A stretch of DNA of 64,000 bases from Salinarchaeum laminariae (GTDB lineage: Archaea; Halobacteriota; Halobacteria; Halobacteriales; Salinarchaeaceae), in the NCBI RefSeq assembly GCF_023204835.1, contig NZ_CP096270.1, positions 2,170,001-2,234,000 of the forward strand, read 5' to 3'. A program made the translations under genes and the position numbers. The notes below the pieces were generated by a model, which worked only from the letters and a program-made list of their open reading frames with translations, had not been told where the DNA came from and did no database searches. Shown in pieces: positions 8,020 to 15,819 of the stretch (position 1 is its first letter; each line of letters opens with the position of its first letter).

Positions 8020-9293
8020 TGGCCCACCTCCGCGAGGAGATCGGCAGCGCGACTCGCTGGCTCGTCGTCGGATTCTTCGAACTCGGAGGCGTCGAGCGTC
8101 GCGCCGTAGTCGTCGACGGACAGGTGCCCGCGCACTCTGTACTCCCTGCCGACGATCTCTTGGGCGATCTGCTCGCCGACGACGGTCTGGTCCATCGCGT
8201 CGCGAGCGGCTTCTCTCGCCTTCTCGAGTCCGCCGCCGTAGATCTCCTCGGTCCTGTCGGGCCCGAGGACGATAGTCACGGTGTCGGTGCCGTCGTCGAG
8301 AATTGCACGCACGCGCAGATCGTCCTCGCCCTCGACCTCCCCGTGGGAGCGACACTGGCCGTTCTGAATGACGCGGCCACACTCGGGACAGCGTTCGATG
8401 AGGCCGGAGCCGTCGCGGACGTCGACGACGTTCCCCACGACTTCGACGTCGTAGATGCCACCGGTCGCGACTGCTTCGCGGATCGAGCGGCGAGTGACTT
8501 CCTCGCCGACCTCGATCTCGCGGTCCACGGTCTCGACGGTCGCCCGCTCCGAGAGGCTGACCTCGGGAACGCCGCGGAACTCACGGACGTGGACGTTCTC
8601 GGCGCGGATCGCAGCACCCGCCTCCAGTTCGTCGCGGTTGCCCCAGTCGGTGAAGGGTAGCCGTCCGGACTCGTCGCCGAAGACGCCGGATTTGATCGTC
8701 GTCTCGCCGTCGCGGCCGTCGATTGTTCTGGTCTCGACTTCCTCGACCAGCACCTCGACGGTCCGCCCGGCGTCGCCGACCTGAAGATCCGTCAGCGAGC
8801 GCTCCGGCCCGATTTCGTAGGGGACCTCGAGCGCCTCTTCCTCGAACGTGACCGTCGTCGAGGAGCCGAGATTCACCTGCGCGTTGCCGCGGAACTCGCG
8901 AATGCCGGCGTTGCCGACGGTGATCGTGTCACCGGCTTCGAGGCCGAAATCCTCCCAGGCGGTGTACTCGATGATCCCCGAATCGTCGGCGAGGTCACCC
9001 TCCCGGATGACCTGGTCCTCGCCGTCGATCGAGATCTCTCGCGTCCCGACGGTGAGCACCCGAGCGGTGAGATTGACGCTCCCCGTCTCGGTGTCGATCT
9101 CCGCGATCGAGTCGACGGATGGCGTGGAGCTTCCGCCCCCTCCGCCACCTCCACCGTACTTCCGGCGGAGGCTCTCTTTGGCCTCGTCGACCGGGACGCT
9201 ATATTCGACCAGATTCTCCAGGTCCGCTTTGACCTCCTCTTTGTCAACACCGAGGTCGGAGGCGAGATCCTCGGCGTGATCGTCGAGCGACAT
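8016..9293 (-). CDS. rpa: Replication protein A, single-stranded DNA-binding (RPA1/RPA3-like)
   Basis: A 425-residue single-stranded DNA-binding protein. Residues 1-46 are an acidic helical module, followed by eight glycines (47-54). OB folds follow at about 60-155 and 165-255. A third at about 265-390 carries a zinc finger with Cys302, Cys305, Cys314 and His317 (CPECGRVIQNGQCRSH). It coats ssDNA during replication and repair. The start at 9293 gives the normal SLDDHAEDLASDLGV beginning; the upstream frame has poor composition. It heads the rpa-rpap-phosphoesterase operon through a 3-base overlap with the next gene. Operon content resembles the one containing RPA1 in Haloferax, but assigning RPA1 rather than RPA3 needs an alignment. 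Confidence 0.88.
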   Translation of the reverse strand: MSLDDHAEDLASDLGVDKEEVKADLENLVEYSVPVDEAKESLRRKYGGGGGGGGSSTPSVDSIAEIDTETGSVNLTARVLTVGTREISIDGEDQVIREGDLADDSGIIEYTAWEDFGLEAGDTITVGNAGIREFRGNAQVNLGSSTTVTFEEEALEVPYEIGPERSLTDLQVGDAGRTVEVLVEEVETRTIDGRDGETTIKSGVFGDESGRLPFTDWGNRDELEAGAAIRAENVHVREFRGVPEVSLSERATVETVDREIEVGEEVTRRSIREAVATGGIYDVEVVGNVVDVRDGSGLIERCPECGRVIQNGQCRSHGEVEGEDDLRVRAILDDGTDTVTIVLGPDRTEEIYGGGLEKAREAARDAMDQTVVGEQIAQEIVGREYRVRGHLSVDDYGATLDASEFEESDDEPASRAADLLAEVGQ

Positions 9294-9398
9294 GGTCGCG
9301 CTTCGGTGGGGGTGTGCAAAAAGGTGTCTTACCGCCGGGTGGATCTCCGTGACCGTCCGCCGAGGTGGTTTCTTGTGACTCTGGCTCTCACTGTGGGT

Positions 9399-10232
9399 AT
9401 GCACCACGTCGAAGCCGCCGGTGCCGAGATCCCCGCACTCGGTCTCGGGACCTGGCAGAACACTGGCTCTTCCTGTGCCGAGACTGTCGAGACCGCGCTC
9501 GACCTGGGCTATCGTCACGTCGACACCGCCCAGATGTACGGGAACGAGGCACAGGTCGGCGAGGGGATCGCGAGATCGAGCGTCGATCGCGAGGACGTCT
9601 TCCTGACGACGAAGCTCGATCGCGGGAACCTTCGCGCTGGGGACGCCCGCGCGTCGTTCGAGCGGAGCCTCGAGAAACTCGACACCGACTACGTTGATCT
9701 GCTTCTCATCCACTGGCCCCATCCCCGCGTGTCCTTCGAGGAGACGCTCGGCGTGATGGACGAGTTCCACGACGAGGGCACAGTCCGACACCTCGGTGTG
9801 AGCAACTTCACTCGGTCACAGCTTCAAGATGCGATGGAAATCGCAGATGCTCCGATCGTCACCGATCAGGTCCTCTACAACCCCTACAAGGATCAGTCGG
9901 ATCTCCTCGCGTTCTGCCAGCGGGAGGGCGTCGCGCTGACTGCCTACAGCCCGCTCGGTCGCGGCGAGGCGATCACTGACGAAACGCTCGCCGAGATTGG
10001 CGAAAAGTACGACAAGTCCGCCGCCCAGGTTGCGCTCCGGTGGGCCGTCCAGCAGGAACAGGTCGTCGCGATCCCGAAGGCCACCAGCAGGGGGCACCTC
10101 GAGGCCAATCTCGCCGTCTTCGAGTTCGAGCTGACCGATGCGGAGATGGATCGGATCGCGGGGCTCCGTGGCGGTATCAGGCGTCGGCTCTGGAATCGTC
10201 TGCCAGGGATGATGCGGAAACTACCGGTCTGA
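9399..10232 (+). CDS. Aldo-keto reductase
   Basis: A 277-residue (beta/alpha)8 NADPH-dependent oxidoreductase. The catalytic tetrad is visible: Asp and Tyr in YRHVDTAQMYGNE (about 40-50), Lys in FLTTKLDR (about 70) and His in LLLIHWPHP (about 103). The phosphate-binding end reads AIPKATSRGHLEANL (about 230), as expected for NADPH preference. The start at 9399 (MHHVEAAG) was chosen because the family begins just before the PALGLGTW strand; the longer frame runs back over the RPA promoter. Substrate cannot be told from sequence; 2,5-diketogluconate-reductase-like enzymes are the nearest group. It appears monocistronic and unrelated to the leucine genes downstream. Confidence 0.88.
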   Translation: MHHVEAAGAEIPALGLGTWQNTGSSCAETVETALDLGYRHVDTAQMYGNEAQVGEGIARSSVDREDVFLTTKLDRGNLRAGDARASFERSLEKLDTDYVDLLLIHWPHPRVSFEETLGVMDEFHDEGTVRHLGVSNFTRSQLQDAMEIADAPIVTDQVLYNPYKDQSDLLAFCQREGVALTAYSPLGRGEAITDETLAEIGEKYDKSAAQVALRWAVQQEQVVAIPKATSRGHLEANLAVFEFELTDAEMDRIAGLRGGIRRRLWNRLPGMMRKLPV

Positions 10233-10308
10233 CCGCGACCGTCGACAGGCCAAGCTTCGGGTTGCTGGCGACGGACCGTGTTCGGGCCGTCAGCGAGGGC
10301 CGTTTCAC

Positions 10309-10449
10309 CGCAAAATTCGTACGAACGACCACTCGGGATCCCGCCACTCGCAAAAATTGCACGAACGACGGCCCGACTCCCCGTCCTCGAATACGATTTC
10401 ACGGAACCACAGGGACAGACTTATGTAGGCAGATTCGTTCTGTAACGAA
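10309..10449 (+). promoter_or_regulatory. Three-site operator array in the leuA promoter
   Basis: A 21-base element at 10309-10329 (CGCAAAATTCGTACGAACG...) recurs at 10349-10369 with 18 of 21 bases identical, start-to-start spacing 40 bp. A third site, TTCGTT-CTGT-AACGAA, is a perfect 6+6 inverted repeat at 10434-10449. Centres fall near 10320, 10360 and 10441. The last lies between the TATA-like box and the ATG, where a bound protein would block transcription. The regulator is not identifiable here; an Lrp/AsnC or TrmB-like dimer would fit the symmetry. Confidence 0.5.
10420..10427 (+). promoter_or_regulatory. TATA-like element of leuA
   Basis: CTTATGTA centred about 30 bp before the ATG at 10454 predicts a leaderless transcript starting at that codon. 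It is a main reason to take 10454 as the true translation start of leuA despite the frameshift. Confidence 0.45.
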
Positions 10450-10453
10450 CACA

Positions 10454-11678
10454 ATGTCGCATTCCGACGACTCGTCTGGCACCAGCCAGGCGGATCGAGT
10501 TCTTCCAGGGCACACTGGATTCAACTGACGAGATCGAGACGGCACGTGTTTTCGACACGACGCTCAGAGACGGGGAACAGTCGCCTCGCACGTCCTTCTC
10601 ATACGAGGACAAGCGCGAGATAGCGGCGATCCTCGACGAGATGGGCACCCACGTCATCGAGGCGGGGTTCCCGGTGAACTCAGACGCTGAGTTCGAGGCA
10701 GTCAGAGATATCGCGAAGAGCACCAGCAACGACGTCTGTGGGCTCGCTCGCGTGGTCGATAAGGACATCGAGGCGGCACTGGACACCGGTGCGGAGATGG
10801 TCCACGTGTTCGTCTCGACCAGCGACGTCCAGATCGAGGACTCCATGCACGCGACGCGGGAGGAGGTCCGTCAGAACGCCGTCGACGCGGTGGAGCAGGT
10901 CACCGACGCGGGCGCGACCTGCATGTTCTCGCCGATGGACGCCACGCGGACCGACGAGACGTTCCTGCTCGACGTGATCGAGGCAGTCACAGAGGCCGGT
11001 ACCGACTGGATCAACATTCCCGACACCTGTGGGGTCGCCGCGCCGCGGCGGTTCTACGACCTGATCGACACGGTCACCGACCACACCGACGCGCGGATCG
11101 ACGTCCACACCCACGACGACTTCGGGATGGCCACGGCCAACGCCATCTCCGGAATCGAGGCCGGTGCCGATCAGGCGCAGGTCTCGGTCAACTCCATCGG
11201 CGAGCGTGCCGGTAACGCCGCCTACGAGGAGTACGTGATGTCCCTGGAGTCGCTGTTCCAGGTCGACACCGGGATCGACACGACCCGGATCACGGAGCTC
11301 TCTCGGATCGTCGAGGAGAAGTCAGACATGCCGGTCCCGGCGAACAAGCCGGTCGTCGGCGCGAACGCGTTCTCCCACGAGAGCGGCATCCACGCCGCCG
11401 GCGTGATCGAGAACTCCGACACGTTCGAGCCCGGCGTCATGACGCCCGAGATGGTCGGGGCACAGCGCGAACTGGTGCTGGGCAAGCACACCGGGACCCA
11501 CTCCGTCCGGGAGCGCCTGGATGGCGCGGGCTTTGCCCCCTCCGAGGAGGAGGTCCGGGCGGTCACCCGGCGGGTCAAGGATTACGGCGCCGAGGGCGAT
11601 CGAGTCACCGAGGCGGAGCTGGAGCGCTTCGCTCGCGAGGTCGGCGTCTCCCTCGAGGAAGAGGAGGTCCGGGCGTAG
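10454..11678 (+). CDS. leuA: 2-isopropylmalate synthase (or citramalate synthase), apparent N-terminal frameshift
   Basis: The enzyme condenses a 2-oxo acid with acetyl-CoA in the first step towards leucine. The DRE-TIM barrel motifs are present: FDTTLRDGEQSP, VIEAGFP, HTHDDFGMATANAI (metal-binding His pair) and NSIGERAGNAA, then HESGIHAAGV. The catalytic domain is open from about 10446 to 11678, but that frame has no ATG, GTG or TTG before 10641. Starting at 10641 would delete the catalytic DTTLRDGEQ segment. The ATG at 10454 follows a good promoter but runs in another frame, ending at 10528. Deleting one base near 10488-10493 joins both into about 409 residues. Either the base is an assembly error or the gene is damaged. 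The LeuA allosteric C-terminal domain is absent. CimA activity cannot be excluded. Confidence 0.8.
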
Positions 11679-11711
11679 GTGATTCCCATGTCCCGGACCG
11701 CTCACCACAGT

Positions 11712-11759
11712 TCCAGTAGCGTGCAGCGATCGTCGAGCAGCGACGTGACCGCTACTGGA
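11712..11759 (+). terminator. Inverted repeat after leuA
   Basis: A perfect 10+10 inverted repeat, TCCAGTAGCG (11712-11721) and CGCTACTGGA (11750-11759), with a 28-base loop lies 33 bp after the leuA stop. No oligo-T follows, so it may be an RNA-processing or stability element or a protein site rather than a terminator. Its position separates leuA from the leader/ilvB unit. Confidence 0.35.
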
Positions 11760-11815
11760 TCGTCCGCTCGGGGCTCGGTCTCGCGGCGAGCAGCCGCCGC
11801 GGGCGCTCCGAAAGG

Positions 11816-11826
11816 AACAAATACCC
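11816..11826 (+). promoter_or_regulatory. TATA-like element of the ilv leader transcript
   Basis: GAACAAATACC, preceded by a purine-rich BRE-like CGAAAG, lies with its centre about 30 bp before the ATG at 11851. It predicts an internal promoter between leuA and ilvB with a transcript starting at or next to that ATG. The box is weak (no TTTA core), so it needs transcription-start mapping. Confidence 0.4.
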
Positions 11827-11850
11827 CGAGATCACATCCAACTGCACGAC

Positions 11851-11928
11851 ATGACCCGACGCGCTCGCTCCCGGTCCGCAACCCCGGAGAGCAGCGACGT
11901 CGTCGCGATTATTGTAGGGGCTCCCTAG
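11851..11928 (+). CDS. Putative ilv leader peptide (25 aa)
   Basis: A 25-codon frame with ATG at 11851 and TAG at 11926-11928. Its second half reads DVVAIIVGAP: five branched-chain codons (GTC GTC, ATT ATT, GTA) among six. These are the products of the pathway encoded directly downstream by ilvB and ilvN. ATT and GTA are unusual codons in this GC-rich genome. The Val codon GTA and the next two codons overlap the 5' arm of a hairpin whose loop and 3' arm contain the stop codon. A TATA-like element 30 bp upstream predicts leaderless translation. The design matches amino-acid-sensing leader peptides of bacteria; its action in an archaeon is inference. Confidence 0.5.
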   Translation: MTRRARSRSATPESSDVVAIIVGAP

Positions 11929-11933
11929 CCCCT
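11916..11933 (+). promoter_or_regulatory. Attenuator-like hairpin at the end of the ilv leader peptide
   Basis: AGGGGCT (11916-11922) pairs perfectly with AGCCCCT (11927-11933) across a 4-base CCCT loop. The TAG stop of the leader peptide is at the loop/3' arm junction, so a ribosome finishing the peptide would melt the hairpin, while one stalled at the upstream Val/Ile codons would leave it free. A pyrimidine tract (about 11940-11955, CCCTTTCCTT) follows rather than a clean oligo-T. A second short palindrome, GCGAC-GTC-GTCGC, lies at 11894-11906. Confidence 0.45.
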
Positions 11934-12010
11934 GATACCACCCTTTCCTTCGTCTGTCGTCCAGTTTCCGACCAGCAGCGTCGTTCATCCATGAGCCCAC
12001 ACGCACGTCC

Positions 12011-12118
12011 ATGCCACACCCGACCACGTCGTCCGTATCGCCCGCCGACCACAGCGAGAGCGTCCCGCCCGCCCGCGCAACCATCCGTTATCACGACTCC
12101 GACCACACCGGGAGGTGA
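12011..12118 (+). CDS. Possible 35-aa uORF before ilvB
   Basis: ATG at 12011, stop TGA at 12116-12118, 35 codons with strong G/C third positions (about 29 of 34) and an acidic, Ser/Thr-rich product (start MPHPTTSSVSPADH). Its stop lies within the GGAGGTGA that should serve as ribosome-binding site for ilvB 7 bp later, so termination and ilvB initiation could be coupled. An alternative frame (11991-12128) overlaps the ilvB ATG but has poorer codon use. The region is markedly C-rich and G-poor, so an untranslated function is also possible. Confidence 0.25.
   Translation: MPHPTTSSVSPADHSESVPPARATIRYHDSDHTGR
12110..12118 (+). promoter_or_regulatory. Strong Shine-Dalgarno of ilvB
   Basis: GGGAGGTGA lies 7 bp before the ilvB ATG (12125). 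A good ribosome-binding site means ilvB is translated from a leadered message, in contrast to the many leaderless genes here, and fits a start inside a longer transcript that includes the leader region. Confidence 0.6.
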
Positions 12119-12124
12119 GTATCG

Positions 12125-14011
12125 ATGAGCGACCACGAACGGGACGAGGCGGACGCCACTAACGGCGAGCCCGTCCCCGACGGTGGTGAAACGGCAGCCG
12201 GCCAGGCCGGTGCGACCGCGCCCGGCTCCGCCGCAGAACGCGGCGCTGGTGACGAGGGATCCGATCCCGGCGTGGACGAACCGCCGACCGACGAATCCGA
12301 CCAGCGAGCAGCCGAGCGACCGGTCGGCACCGGTGCGCAGTCGGTCGTCCGCGCGCTCGAGAACGCGGACATCGAGTATCTCTTCGGCGTGCAGGGCGGG
12401 GCGATCATGCCCGTTTACGACGCCCTCTACGACTCCGAGCAGCTCACCCACGTCACGATGGCCCACGAGCAGGGCGCGTCCCACGCTGCGGACGCATTCG
12501 GCATCGTCTCGGGCGATCCAGGCGTCTGTCTGGCGACCTCCGGGCCCGGTGCGACGAACCTCGTGACGGGGATCGCCGACGCCGACATGGACTCGGACCC
12601 GATGATCGCCCTGACCGGCCAGGTCTCGACGGAGATGGTCGGCAACGACGCGTTCCAGGAGACCGACACGACGGGCGTCACCGATCCGATCACGAAGCAC
12701 AACAGCTTCGCAACCGATCCGGACACCGTCGGCGACGACGTCGGCGAGGCGCTCGCACTCGCAGACTCCGGTCGTCCCGGGCCGACGCTGGTCGACCTGC
12801 CGAAGGACGTCACGAACGGCGAGACCGACCGCGAACCCGGCGCGCCGCAGATGCCCGAGACCTACACGGTCCAGAAGTCCGCGGATCGGACGAACGTCGT
12901 CTCTGCTGCGCGTGCGATCGAGGAAGCAGATCAGCCTGCGATCCTCGCGGGCGGTGGGATTATCAAGGGCGACGCGAGTCAGGAGCTCTACGAGTTCGCG
13001 ACAGAGTACGAGCTCCCGGTCGTCACGACGATGCCTGCGCTGGGCGCCTTCCCCGAGGACCACGAACTCTCGATGTCGATGGCGGGCATGCACGGCACCG
13101 GCTTTGCCAACATGGCGATCACCCACACCGATCTGCTCATCGGCATCGGGACACGGTTCGACGACCGCCTGACTGGCGGCATCGAGACCTTCGCGCCCGA
13201 CGCGGAGGTCGTCCACGTCGACATCGACCCAGCCGAGATCTCCAAGAATATCCACGCGGACTACCCACTGATCGGCGACGCGGGAACGGTGATCGAGCAG
13301 CTCCACGACCAGATCGACCGCGCGCCGGACGCCGACGAGTGGCGCGACCAGTGCGTCGAGTGGAAGGAGGAGTACCCGATGGACTACCCGGTCCCGGAGG
13401 ATCGCCCGCTGCAGCCGGAGTTCGTCGTCGAGGCCCTCGACGAGGCGACCGGCGACGACGCGATCGTCACGACGGGCGTCGGGCAACACCAGATGTGGGC
13501 CTGCCAGTACTGGGAGTTCACCGAGCCCCGGACCTGGGTCTCCAGTCACGGACTGGGAACCATGGGCTACGGCATGCCAGCGGCGGTCGGCGCCCGACTG
13601 GCGGCCGACGACGATCAGGACGTCGTCTGTTTCGAGGGCGACGGCTCCTTCCTGATGACGTTACAGGAGCTCTCCGTCGCCGTCCGCGAGGAGCTGGACG
13701 TCACCGTCGCCGTGCTCAACAACGAGTACGTCGGCATGGTTCGCCAGTGGCAGGACGCCTTCTTCGAGGGCCGCCACGCGGCCTCGGAGTACGGCTGGTG
13801 TCCCGAGTTCGACAAGCTGGCGGAGGCATTCGGCGCCCGCGGCTGGGCGGTCGACGACTACGACGAAGTCGCCGACGCCGTCGAGGAAGCGGTCGACTAC
13901 GACGGTCCGAGCGTGATCGACTTCCGAATCGACCCACAGGCGAACGTCTACCCGATGGTCCCCAGCGGTGGCGACAACGGGAAGTTCGCGCTGTCGGAGG
14001 GGCAACTCTGA
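12125..14011 (+). CDS. ilvB: Acetolactate synthase, large (catalytic) subunit
   Basis: A 628-residue thiamine-diphosphate enzyme making acetolactate or acetohydroxybutyrate, the first common step to valine, leucine and isoleucine. Residues 1-75 are an acidic, low-complexity extension that looks disordered. Then come the Pyr domain with FGVQGGAIMPVYD and the catalytic Glu in AHEQGASHAADAFG (about residue 115), the FAD-type middle domain, and the PP domain with GDGSFLMTLQEL plus NNEYVGMVRQWQ (about 500-540) for Mg-ThDP. The core length fits the family. ilvN follows after 12 bp. Expression is probably set by the leader region upstream. Confidence 0.93.
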   Translation: MSDHERDEADATNGEPVPDGGETAAGQAGATAPGSAAERGAGDEGSDPGVDEPPTDESDQRAAERPVGTGAQSVVRALENADIEYLFGVQGGAIMPVYDALYDSEQLTHVTMAHEQGASHAADAFGIVSGDPGVCLATSGPGATNLVTGIADADMDSDPMIALTGQVSTEMVGNDAFQETDTTGVTDPITKHNSFATDPDTVGDDVGEALALADSGRPGPTLVDLPKDVTNGETDREPGAPQMPETYTVQKSADRTNVVSAARAIEEADQPAILAGGGIIKGDASQELYEFATEYELPVVTTMPALGAFPEDHELSMSMAGMHGTGFANMAITHTDLLIGIGTRFDDRLTGGIETFAPDAEVVHVDIDPAEISKNIHADYPLIGDAGTVIEQLHDQIDRAPDADEWRDQCVEWKEEYPMDYPVPEDRPLQPEFVVEALDEATGDDAIVTTGVGQHQMWACQYWEFTEPRTWVSSHGLGTMGYGMPAAVGARLAADDDQDVVCFEGDGSFLMTLQELSVAVREELDVTVAVLNNEYVGMVRQWQDAFFEGRHAASEYGWCPEFDKLAEAFGARGWAVDDYDEVADAVEEAVDYDGPSVIDFRIDPQANVYPMVPSGGDNGKFALSEGQL

Positions 14012-14023
14012 GGTGATCCAACG

Positions 14024-14683
14024 ATGAGCAACGACACATCCACGACGCCGGACGATTCGAAAGCCCTCGACGGACCACTCCCCGAGGAGCGCCCCGAGCC
14101 ACAGGGCAAGCGCAACGCCCAGGGAATCCGCATCGACCCCGAGGCAGAGGCCGAGCTCGATCCCGAGCGCGTCACCCTCTCCGCGCTGGTGCTTCACGAG
14201 CCCGGCGTTCTGGCGCAGGTCTCCTCGCTGTTCAGCCGGCGACAGTTCAACATCGAGAGCCTGACCGTCGGCCTGACGGAGAACCCCGACCGTGCGCGAA
14301 TCACACTGGTCATCGAGGAAACCCGCCCGGGGGTCGAGCAGGCGAAGAAACAGCTCGCAAAACTGGTCCCCGTCGCAGCGGTCCGCGAGCTCGAACGGGA
14401 CGCGACGCTCCGCGAACTCGCACTCATCAAGGTGAGCAGCGAGCATCCCGACAAGGTGCAGGCGCTGGCCGAGATGTACGGCGGCCAGGCCGTCGACGCG
14501 GGCGCGGAGACCATCACTGTCGAGATTACCGGCCAGCGACCCCAGATCGAGAACGCCGTCGAAGCGTTCGAGCGCTTTGGCGTTCGCGAGATCACTCGGA
14601 CCGGGACGGCAGCGCTGGCACGCGGAGCCACCGAAACGGCCGAGTCTGGCCACCCGCCGAACGCGCCGATGAACGACGACTGA
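14024..14683 (+). CDS. ilvN: Acetolactate synthase, small regulatory subunit
   Basis: A 219-residue regulatory subunit. After a roughly 48-residue acidic extension, an ACT domain begins at VTLSALVLHEPGVLAQVSSL (about 50) and continues with NIESLTVGLTE. The second half, with ELALIKVSSEHPDKVQALAEM, is the conserved C-terminal ALS domain. It binds valine and stimulates the large subunit, giving feedback inhibition. A GAGGTGA ribosome-binding site lies before the ATG. The extension before the ACT domain is longer than in most bacterial IlvN/IlvH proteins and resembles haloarchaeal acidic tails. Confidence 0.92.
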   Translation: MSNDTSTTPDDSKALDGPLPEERPEPQGKRNAQGIRIDPEAEAELDPERVTLSALVLHEPGVLAQVSSLFSRRQFNIESLTVGLTENPDRARITLVIEETRPGVEQAKKQLAKLVPVAAVRELERDATLRELALIKVSSEHPDKVQALAEMYGGQAVDAGAETITVEITGQRPQIENAVEAFERFGVREITRTGTAALARGATETAESGHPPNAPMNDD

Positions 14684-14736
14684 TAGCTTAGACGACCGAT
14701 TCACCGACAACACCAAACACGATTACAGATCCCACA

Positions 14737-15780
14737 ATGGCAGACGAATTCACCACGACGGTATACTACGACGACGACGCGAACAGCGCGCACATCGACG
14801 ACGAGACAGTGGCCGTACTCGGCTTCGGGAGCCAGGGGCACGCGCACGCACTCAACCTCCACGAATCCGGCGTCGACGTGGTCGTCGGCCTTCGCGAGGA
14901 CTCCAGCTCCCGCGAGGACGCAGAGTCCGCTGGCCTCACGGTGACGACACCCGCCGAGGCAGCCGCGCAGGCCGACGTCGTCTCCGTGCTGGTCCCCGAC
15001 ACGGTCCAGCCCGACGTCTACGAGAACGCCGTGGAGCCGAACCTCGACGCTGGCGACACGCTCCAGTTCGCCCACGGGTTCAACATCCACTACAACCAGA
15101 TCGAGCCGCCGGAGGACGTCGACGTGACGATGGTCGCCCCGAAGAGTCCGGGCCACCTCGTCCGCCGGAACTACGAGCGTGACCAGGGGACGCCCGCACT
15201 GCTCGCAGTCTACCAGGACGCGACCGGCGACGCCCACGACACCGGTCTCGCGTACGCCCAGGGCATCGGCTGTGCCCGCGCGGGCGTCATCGAGACGAGC
15301 TTCCAGGAGGAGGTCGAGTCCGACCTCTTCGGCGAGCAGGCCGTCCTCTGTGGCGGCGTCACGTCACTGGTCAAGCACGGATACGAGACGCTCGTCGACA
15401 ACGGCTACTCCCCGGAGATCGCCTACTTCGAGTGTCTGAACGAGCTGAAGCTCATCGTCGATCTGATGTACGAAGGTGGCCACGCGGAGATGTGGAACTC
15501 CGTCTCCGACACCGCCGAGTACGGCGGTCTCGTCCGCGGCGACGAGATCGTCGACGACCACGTCCGCGAGAACATGGAGGAGACGCTCGAGGCCGTCCAG
15601 GACGGCACGTTCGCCCGCGAGTGGATCGCGGAGAACCAGGCCGGCCGCCCGAGCTACACGCAGCTGCGCGACGCCGAGATGAACCACGACATCGAAGACG
15701 TCGGCGAGCGCCTCCGAGCCCTGTTCGCCTGGGCCGACGAGAACGACCAGGCAGCTGCAGAGGCGCCCGCGGACGACTAG
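14737..15780 (+). CDS. ilvC: Ketol-acid reductoisomerase (class I)
   Basis: A 347-residue NADPH-dependent enzyme converting acetolactate to dihydroxyisovalerate with two Mg ions. The Rossmann domain carries [17 protein letters not shown] (about 30-46). AHGFNIHY and [12 protein letters not shown] complete the cofactor domain. The C-terminal knotted domain contains [21 protein letters not shown], with the Mg-binding Asp and Glu, and later [19 protein letters not shown]. Its length is class I size. It sits 53 bp after ilvN in the same transcription unit. Confidence 0.93.
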   Translation: MADEFTTTVYYDDDANSAHIDDETVAVLGFGSQGHAHALNLHESGVDVVVGLREDSSSREDAESAGLTVTTPAEAAAQADVVSVLVPDTVQPDVYENAVEPNLDAGDTLQFAHGFNIHYNQIEPPEDVDVTMVAPKSPGHLVRRNYERDQGTPALLAVYQDATGDAHDTGLAYAQGIGCARAGVIETSFQEEVESDLFGEQAVLCGGVTSLVKHGYETLVDNGYSPEIAYFECLNELKLIVDLMYEGGHAEMWNSVSDTAEYGGLVRGDEIVDDHVRENMEETLEAVQDGTFAREWIAENQAGRPSYTQLRDAEMNHDIEDVGERLRALFAWADENDQAAAEAPADD

Positions 15781-15819
15781 AGTTCCGAGCCCACAGATTT
15801 CAAACACCGAACAAGACCG

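Noticed and set aside
11991-12128. 45-codon frame whose stop overlaps the ilvB ATG
   Set aside because: Product is Arg/Pro-rich with poor third-position bias; the frame at 12011-12118 is more coding-like. It is kept only as an alternative reading.
11679-12128. 149-codon frame spanning the whole leuA-ilvB gap
   Set aside because: Ser/Arg/Thr-rich composition, no domain, and it would hide the internal promoter and leader.
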